From NCBI GenBank assembly GCA_021234155.1, contig JAJEKV010000109.1, forward strand, positions 62,001 through 126,000: DNA of 64,000 bases, written 5' to 3'. How positions within the stretch are numbered: the stretch's first letter is position 1; each line of letters opens with the position of its first letter. The notes beneath the pieces were generated by a model. The model saw only the letters and a list, made by a program, of their open reading frames with translations, was not told the DNA's origin and searched no databases. The stretch is from Isoetes taiwanensis (lineage: Eukaryota > Streptophyta > Lycopodiopsida > Isoetales > Isoetaceae). Both the position numbers and the translations under genes were made by a program. Positions 54,955-64,000 of this stretch are shown here, piece after piece.

Positions 54955-55679
54955 GTAAGTAAAAGAATGTTTTAAAACCTTTAGAATGGCAGGCAGGAAT
55001 GTACATGCGGCATCATATTATTGTCATTGCTCTTTGGCTTTTTGCAGACAAGACCACGGCATGTTCAAGTATCTATCTATAGCAGGATGTGCAAATTTTT
55101 CTTCAAAAGGGAAAGCTTTTAGCTTTGTTAAATCTCAATCCCTCTGTTCTTTCCCTTTTAGGTTCTCCACTTGTTGCCGGCAGTAGCTTAGCATATGTTT
55201 TTCATGAGCTTCTTTCTATCAATCTTTGTCCAACTCGAGCAATTTTTCGTGCACATGACTTATGAAGCTTTTATCTTGTGAGGGAGCTGGTTTCGGTGAA
55301 CTCAATGCTAGGTCTGCAACTTAGTGCGGTGAGTTACAAGTTTATTTCAATATGTTTGGAATACTTTTCACAGACTAATTTTTATTTTAAATCTACCTTT
55401 TGCTTATTTGCACCATTTGAGCTAATGTCCCGTTTGACCAGACACAATGAATGTGTTAAAATGGACCAATATGGGATGTGCAAAAGCAACAGACCCCCTT
55501 GCCACTGGACTCTGTTAAAATGGCTACAGCAATGGAGAGGGATATTAGAAGAATATGGCTGCAGCAATGAAGAGGGATATTAGAAGAATTGAAAGGAGCA
55601 ACAGAGCAGGGGATAATATTAGCTGAAAAATATGACAGATTGATAGGACTCTGATATGAACTCTATTTGTTACTCTTGT
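54955..55679. other. No recognised gene; one 37-bp direct duplication
   Basis: Probably intron sequence belonging to the captured zinc finger fragment. AATGGAGAGGGATATTAGAA and AATGAAGAGGGATATTAGAA occur in tandem at about 55531 and 55568. No protein motif is visible. Confidence 0.4.
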
Positions 55680-56190
55680 TTCTGAAATAATAAGAAATCT
55701 ATCAAATTGTTATCGATCACTTATCAAAGAGTATTATTTTCAAATGATAGCAGGGTATTATCTTACAAATGATATCTGGGTGTTATTTAAAACAGAGTAT
55801 TACCTTACAAATGACAGCAGGGTATCTTATTGAAACATGGTATTATATGGTATTATATGAAATAGGGTATTATCTTACAAATTACAATAGGGTATTATCT
55901 TACAAATTACAATAGGTTATCATCTGAAACGGAGTATTATCTGAAATATGAAATGGGGTATTATCTTACAAAATAAGAATAGGGTATAAATTTACAATCA
56001 TTGAATGGGGGATTGTGGCACCAGCATAACAGGGTATTATCTTACAAATGAGGAAAAGGGGGATTGTGGCCAAATACCCCGATTCTAAAAATCCATTTTA
56101 TCCCCCATTGTTTTATAGGAAAGGGGGATTTAATAGGCACTTTTGGGGGGTGTTTTTCGGGGTATAGGAGCATCTTTTTCGTTGTGATAC
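55680..56190. repeat. GGGTATTATCTTACAAAT minisatellite, right edge of the 7.15-kb insert
   Basis: Around a dozen irregular units of about 25-35 bases (GGGTATTATCTTACAAAT and variants) run from 55740 to 56060. A G-rich stretch with GGGGGATTGTGG and TTTTGGGGGGTG follows to 56160. LINE B coding sequence resumes near 56240. The unit resembles the G-rich blocks of the left edge in style (GGGGTATT) rather than in exact sequence. Confidence 0.65.
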
Positions 56191-56239
56191 AAATAGGAAT
56201 TCCATATTAACTCCTTTCCATATGTAAATTCTTGTAATG

Positions 56240-57529
56240 ATTTAGTGGAGAGCAGTGTGGGAGTAAAATCGGAGTGTCCTCTATCGCCTACATTATTTAG
56301 TCTTTTTATAGACCAACTTGAATGCTGGATGCGGGGCCATGGTGGAGATGGAACGCCTATAAATGGGTATGTTCTTATGCTACTTTTATATACTGATAAT
56401 GTGGTATTGCTATCTAGGAGCATAGAGGGGTTGCAAAGACATTTGGATGCGCTTACATTATTTCGTGATGCAAAAGGCATGCAAGTTAATATGGGTAAGA
56501 CTAAAGTGATTGTGTTTGGGGCAAACAAAACTGATCATTTAAAGTTCTATTATCAAGGAGAACTTGTAGAAGTTGCCAATACTACAAGTATCTTGGGATA
56601 TTAGTGGATAAGAGTCAAAATTGGAACCAAGCAGTGGAGCAAAAAGTAAACGGTGCCCTTAAAGCACTGTATGCAATGCAGCGTAGATGTGCCAAAGCAA
56701 AGATATGGAACTTTAGCTTGAAAAGAATGCTTTATATAACACTGGTCCAATCTGTATTTTGTATGGATGTGAAGTATGGGGTCTTGTATTAGAAAAAGGT
56801 TGAGAAAGTTCAAAAGAAATTCTTTTGGTCTGAACTTGGAACAAAAATGCAAAGTCCCTATGATATAATGTTAGCATAATGTGGGATGCTTACATTGGAA
56901 GCAAAGGCGCTTTGTAGACTCCTTAATTATGTCTATAAGATAGATAGTATTTTTACGTCATGCCAGGTGTTGTATATTATGCCTGAAGAAAGTTTACCAC
57001 ACTTGGCTTTGGAGGAGATATAGGCTAAGGGCTGGTTTGCTGATGCCGCTCAATGGATGGCACGATGGGAGTTGAATATTTATGATTTAGCTTTGCATAA
57101 AGATGATATCCGCACATTGGTCAAAATGAATGTTCTTCATAGGACATGGAGAGATGGAGCAGTAAAAAAAGAGTTTTATAGGACCCATATTAATTTTACA
57201 TTGCAGGCGGCAAAATATTTGGCAAAGGGGATTTCCACGAAGCATAGGCATGCCATCTGCAGGATGAGGCCGAGCTCACATAGATGTTGAAGTAGGCAGG
57301 TGGAATGACATTCCTCACGAGCTTAGATTATGTAAGATATGTAAGGCAGGGATACTTGAAGATGAGGAACGTGTACTTCTACATTGCCATGCTTATAGAG
57401 ATATTCGAGAGAAAGTATGATGTATGTGCTGACACGTTGATGGCTTTCTTTGATTTTCCAGGATCACGTATTAGAAGATGTGATATTTCAGAGGGTAGGG
57501 ATAATGTTTTAAGAACCTTTATGAGTTAG
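56240..57529 (+). pseudogene. LINE B reverse transcriptase 3' part and C-terminal zinc-knuckle
   Basis: GVKSECPLSPTLFSLFIDQL, VLMLLLYTDNVVLLSRSIEG and FRDAKGMQVNMGKTKVIVFG continue the reverse transcriptase interrupted at 49080. The catalytic box is YTDN instead of YADD, losing the second Asp, and KSECPLSP replaces KQGCPLSP. After 56604, KALYAMQRRCAKAKIWNFSL, MARWELNIYDLALHKDDIRT and MNVLHRTWRDGAVKKEFY form the post-catalytic region. LRLCKICKAGILEDEERVLL with HCHAYRDIR is the terminal zinc-knuckle. Several stops are present. The end is near 57529. Confidence 0.75.
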
Positions 57530-60654
<3,125 letters not shown>

Positions 60655-60854
60655 TTGAATGTTGCAGCTCTTTTTGAGCAAATACAAAGATTGTACCACA
60701 TTCCAAATCAGAATGAATCTTGCATGGATGGCAGGTACGATGGAGAGTATCTTTTATTCATTTTGAATGATATACATTGTGGTTTACAAAAGTTGTCTAA
60801 TAATAAAGCTGCTGATGCGGACGGTCTAGTAGCTGAAATGTTCAAGTGGGCGGG
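60655..60854 (+). pseudogene. LINE B reverse transcriptase fragment, second copy
   Basis: Encodes NVAALFEQIQRLYHIPNQNE, YDGEYLLFILNDIHCGLQKL and SNNKAADADGLVAEMFKWAG without a stop. It is nearly identical to 48428-48632 but intact where that copy has a TAA (at about 48565). It ends exactly after KWAG at the palindromic half element. Confidence 0.85.
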
Positions 60855-61221
60855 TTACTCCGGGCATCGAGAGATGTCGGATGGGCATATTTGCCCTTTA
60901 TTCCTCGATCTGGAATGTACATAGCGATCCTCGTTTGTGGGGTATGCCTGTACAAGTTTTTGTGTACTGTATATTGAGGTTTGCAAAATACTATAAGGTT
61001 TGAAGGAATGTACTTAATGGTGTTGTACATGTATTGTAAGTTTTTAGGGGCTCTCGCTGCCCTACGTAACCCCCCGTGTGAATATGCACCCAAACCAAAG
61101 GGGTTTCAGGGGGATTTTTATTTAAATGCATTGAATGCAATGGTTTGTGTTAATAATGTTAATGGTAATTATGTATTGGTTGTTATATCAAAAAAAAAAT
61201 TTGGGCCCTTCGGGCCCTAAC
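60855..61221. mobile_element. Palindromic element, half copy (copy 4)
   Basis: Contains the shared centre (TCCTCGTTTGTGGGGTATGC) and one full arm (CCCTACGTAACCCCCCGTGT, GAATATGCACCCAAACC) ending GGGCCCTTCGGGCCC at 61203-61217. The other arm is present only from TTACTCCGGGCATCGAGAG inwards. It starts within LINE B at the KWAG codons. Confidence 0.8.
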
Positions 61222-61435
61222 AAAAGGAAAAAGAAAAACTTTAAGGACGTAAATATTAATTATTAATTCAAGAGATTGTATAAAACATCAAGGACATTAG
61301 ATTACATTTTCATGTGCATGTAATATCGGTGCATGTGCATGAAGATTCCTAAGTGCATATGAATCATGCTACAAAATGATATTAGAGCTAAAAACAAGCC
61401 ATTACACCTAATGTTAAGTGCGGCATAATACCATG

Positions 61436-61690
61436 ATAAGATAAAATAAGATAAGATAAGATAAGATAAGATAAGATAAGATAAGATAAGATAAGATAAG
61501 ATAAGATAAGATAAGATAAGATAAGATAAGATAAGATAAGATAAGATAAGATAAGATAAGATAAGAAATTTTTACGTCCACGGGAACCCAACGGGTTATG
61601 GGACGGCACATGCAAGGGCAACAGCCCATCTAAAACCTGGGGACTAGGCTCCATCACCAAACACAATAACCAAATATTAAAAGGCTACCA
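61436..61690 (-). mobile_element. SINE-like retroposon with (CTTAT)n tail
   Basis: On the minus strand: TTGGTGATGGAGCCTAGTCC, CAGGTTTTAGATGGGCTGTT, GTGCCGTCCCATAACCCGTT, GGGTTCCCGTGGACGTAAAA and then about 25 CTTAT units (61438-61565 on the plus strand as GATAA). The 3' part matches the retroposon end at 11800-11870. This is the longest copy in the window, with about 110 bases of body. No clear A/B boxes are visible, so the 5' end may be truncated. Confidence 0.65.
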
Positions 61691-62239
61691 AGAATAAGAT
61701 AAGATAATGCTAATGCGAGTGGTAAACTTATGCTTCTAAAATTATCTAGACATAGCCAGTCCAAGGATTGGAAAGCCATTGATCTAGAATAATTGTTGCG
61801 CCTCCCCTGTACCTTTGCCCATTTCTTTTTTTGTGGCTGCCCTCACCTTCTTGAGCTCCTCCTTCTGATTTACACAATTGAAGAGGGGAGAGGTCCTCCT
61901 GTACTGAGAGAAACTAGTCCCTCTGAGATGGTTTCCATGCAATCCATGTTACAATTTTTTATTATCAAACAAATGCTTTGCTGTTGTGAATAACATAATA
62001 AGTATGCAACCTGCCTCAAGCACAATTTATCTATAAATAGAATTGCAAAATATTTCACATTCATGTCATTACATCATGATTGAGAAAAGAGCTTACTCCA
62101 GCTTGCAAACAACGTGAGCCCTTAAATTCATCTCCACTTGCATGAGTGCCTTATTCCAAATGCACTATCCTTGAGCAGGTTGGATTAACTCCAAAGCCAG
62201 GCCTGGGTATGCTATTTAGTTCTCCCGTGCATCTACAAG
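61691..62239. other. No recognised gene
   Basis: Contains a short GATAAGATAA remnant at 61696. The rest may be untranslated sequence of the decayed kelch-like gene downstream, but nothing supports this directly. Confidence 0.3.
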
Positions 62240-63290
62240 ACTGTGGTCACAGTACTAAAAAAGAGAATATAACTTGTTCATAATCACATGCTCCCTGAAA
62301 GTCTTCATAATCAGCCAGTCTCTTCCACTCATTCGTCTCCACATCAAAAACATCATGATGGGCCTTGTATGGATTTGAAGAAGCTCCACTCCATTGCACT
62401 AGTATGAAACATCCACAAATAAAGTCCACTATCCTCGCGTTATATCCCATCATGACCAGCGTTTGAATAGTACAAAATAATGTGATTGAAATCATGTGGA
62501 TAGGGAGAATACTGTGGCATCATGTCCCCTGCAATAGAATATGGAAAGGACCTAAAGTTAACGAGAAGAGAACCCTGCAAGGTAATAAATAGCAGAGATC
62601 CAAGAAGGCAGCTTGTGAGTCCAGCAACAAAAGAGAGATATGAAGGAATATCACTTGTTGACGGAAGCTGCACCAGAACAAGATACAGCATCATCCTTCT
62701 CATTGGAGCTGTCCTAAAATCTTTTAAAAGAGCTATTTGAAATCCTAATCTTCCAACTCTAATCAGGTCCGCTTCATCTGACGTCATAAGCAACTGATAG
62801 AATCTGCAAAATGCAAGCATTTGAAGAAAGTTTAAACTGAGCAACATCAAGAGTGTACGCAAATCTGTCTCAGCAATATCCACTTGGACCTATCTCCAGA
62901 ACACCAACCACAACAAGCCAAGAAAGGCCATATATATGCATGGACAAATACCCATTTTGATTCAGTTTGCAGCAAGATAATAATGCATCCATATGCACCA
63001 GACCATCTTTCCCGGCCTGCATCATGTCCATCTCATAGAAAATGATTCTCAAAAAGAAAAGTCTTATCTATTGCTATTCTGTTTACCCCAAAAGTTCCTA
63101 CTCCAAGGGCCGAAACCCTGACCTCTAGCTCCAAATTTAAAAGCAATACCTTCTTGCTTTGTATGGGAGGGGCATGGTACGAAATCTCCTTAAAACAGAC
63201 GTGCACGTGTCTGGCTCCAAGCTTTAAAACGATCAGAGCCAATCGTGCTGCTTGCATCGAAGTCCTACTGCTGTGTCGGTCAGGGTCCAA
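62240..63290 (-). pseudogene. Decayed gene with a kelch-like C-terminal segment
   Basis: Minus-strand frame near 62420-62270 reads GCFILVQWSGASSNPYKAHH and DVFDVETNEWKRLADYEDFQ. The VFDVETNEWK pattern is that of a kelch repeat strand. Upstream (62883-62440 and 63290-63033) long but mutually out-of-frame stretches exist, some plausible as kelch-type protein, with stops between them. Plant F-box/kelch proteins have such repeats, but no F-box can be read. I treat it as a pseudogene of a kelch-type protein with limited confidence. Confidence 0.4.
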
Positions 63291-63419
63291 GCAATGGCGG
63301 AGCAGACAATAAAAACCCTAAAATTCATGAGCTCGATATCTACACCTTAACTTTGGATTTTTTTAGGAAAAAATACACGATGGAAATAGGCCATGAAATA
63401 GGGTGTTTATTCTGAGCCC

Positions 63420-63632
63420 TTGATTAAGGACTCAAGGACTCAATCTTAACCGTTAAAAGAAATGCATGGGTCTAAACCATTGAGAATATGAAATTAGAAG
63501 ATGAAAATACAATGCGCACTCTAGATGTACGCATTAGTACACCCCCTAAAATACGGCCGCCAAATCATAGAAAACCCATAAGAAAAAACGTACAAAAATA
63601 CAAAAGAAACCCCCTGTTATAATGCTAGATAT
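63420..63632 (-). repeat. Dispersed repeat X (CAGGGGG family), minus-strand copy
   Basis: The complement of GCATTATAACAGGGGGTTTC, TTTTGTATTTTTGTACG, TATGATTTGGCGGCCG, GGTGTACTAATGCG and ACATCTAGAGTGCGC. It has the same block order as 13965-14110 and 37546. It ends at 63632, where LINE B sequence resumes. Confidence 0.65.
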
Positions 63633-63774
63633 TCGAATGATCATAATTAATAGTTTATATGCTAAACTTTTCACAGTCATTTTGGATTCAAAAATTAGTA
63701 TATGGGCTGAGGATAATAATGCTAGAGCAGTGGAACAAGCTGGGTTTAGACCCAGAAGGTCCACTATTGACCAT
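63633..63774 (+). pseudogene. LINE B reverse transcriptase fragment, continuation of the second copy
   Basis: Matches 48783-48925. It encodes RMIIINSLYAKLFTVILDSK, ISIWAEDNNARAVEQAGFRP and RRSTIDHL in one frame. This preserves the QAGFR-x-x-x-ST-x-DH motif, which is broken by a one-base deletion at 48906 in the main copy. Together with 60655-60854 it may be one LINE copy split by the 2.78 kb between them. Confidence 0.85.
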
Positions 63775-64000
63775 TTATGAAGTTTATTGACCAGAAGCCC
63801 CCACTTGCTGATATTGTGAAGTTTTACTTTTTGTGTGTATTAGTTAAAACAATGGTTGCAAGTTCTGTGGGATGGTGACACCCCCATGACACGCTACATA
63901 CACACAAAACACTCACAAATATTGGAAAAGTTGTAGTTGACATGTTAAACTATGGGTCCCAAACATATTAGGGCATGGCATAGTCATTAGGTTGAATCCC
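63775..64000. other. No recognised gene
   Basis: Unique sequence to the end of the window without a supported feature. Confidence 0.3.

Noticed and set aside
61436-61565. Regular GATAA array as a possible CRISPR-like or other spaced array
   Set aside because: Uninterrupted pentanucleotide repeats without spacers; it is the tail of a retroposon.

Overview
The window looks like land-plant nuclear DNA: AT-rich, very gene-poor, and packed with nested transposable elements and gene fragments. The plant assignment rests on (i) fragments of plant gene families (a JMJ22/JMJD6-type JmjC gene, an ankyrin-CCCH zinc finger gene, an organellar-type Lon protease, a YebC/TACO1 exon), (ii) a PIF/Harbinger element with a plant-type Myb/trihelix partner protein, (iii) Helitron and hAT remnants, and (iv) two different endonuclease-type LINEs. 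A large repeat-rich genome such as a fern or other non-flowering plant is my inference; nothing here fixes the species. I see no intact housekeeping gene, no rRNA gene and no functional tRNA gene.

Layout. 1-11.7 kb: a rearranged tandem array of a 2.63-kb non-coding unit (four copies, three damaged), one interrupted by a Helitron-like insertion that carries a Lon protease pseudogene (7.5-10.4 kb). 11.7-13.9 kb: a SINE-like tail, a 0.48-kb triplication and tRNA-like SINE pieces. 14-16.1 kb: scattered gene fragments including a YebC exon. 16.15-16.74 kb: the first copy of a palindromic (foldback) element. 18.9-20 kb and 30.0-30.7 kb: a shared dispersed repeat with a conserved hairpin. 20.6-29.3 kb: two exons of an unrecognised gene separated by a 7.5-kb intron, which holds a 6.3-kb Harbinger element with decayed transposase and Myb-like genes. 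31.36-32.17 kb: a hAT-type non-autonomous element with a perfect 8-bp target duplication. 33.3-34.9 kb: a decayed transposase-like gene.

35.6-46.5 kb: LINE family A on the minus strand, broken by a 3-kb insertion containing a palindrome; a 4.25-kb segment of this has been tandemly duplicated. 46.6-57.9 kb: LINE family B on the plus strand, split inside its reverse transcriptase by about 7.15 kb. That insert contains a multi-exon Crypton-like tyrosine recombinase gene followed by JmjC and CCCH host-gene fragments, and is bounded by G-rich repeat arrays. 57.7-64 kb: long microsatellites, a second split copy of LINE B, half of a palindromic element, a SINE with a (GATAA)n tail, and a decayed kelch-like gene.

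The most notable items are the intron-containing tyrosine recombinase with its inverted-repeat flanks; palindromes whose inverted arms extend into locus-specific sequence; a short retroposon 3' end joined to different microsatellites at several loci; and differences between duplicated copies that cluster at CAG/CTG sites, which probably reflect consensus errors rather than biology.
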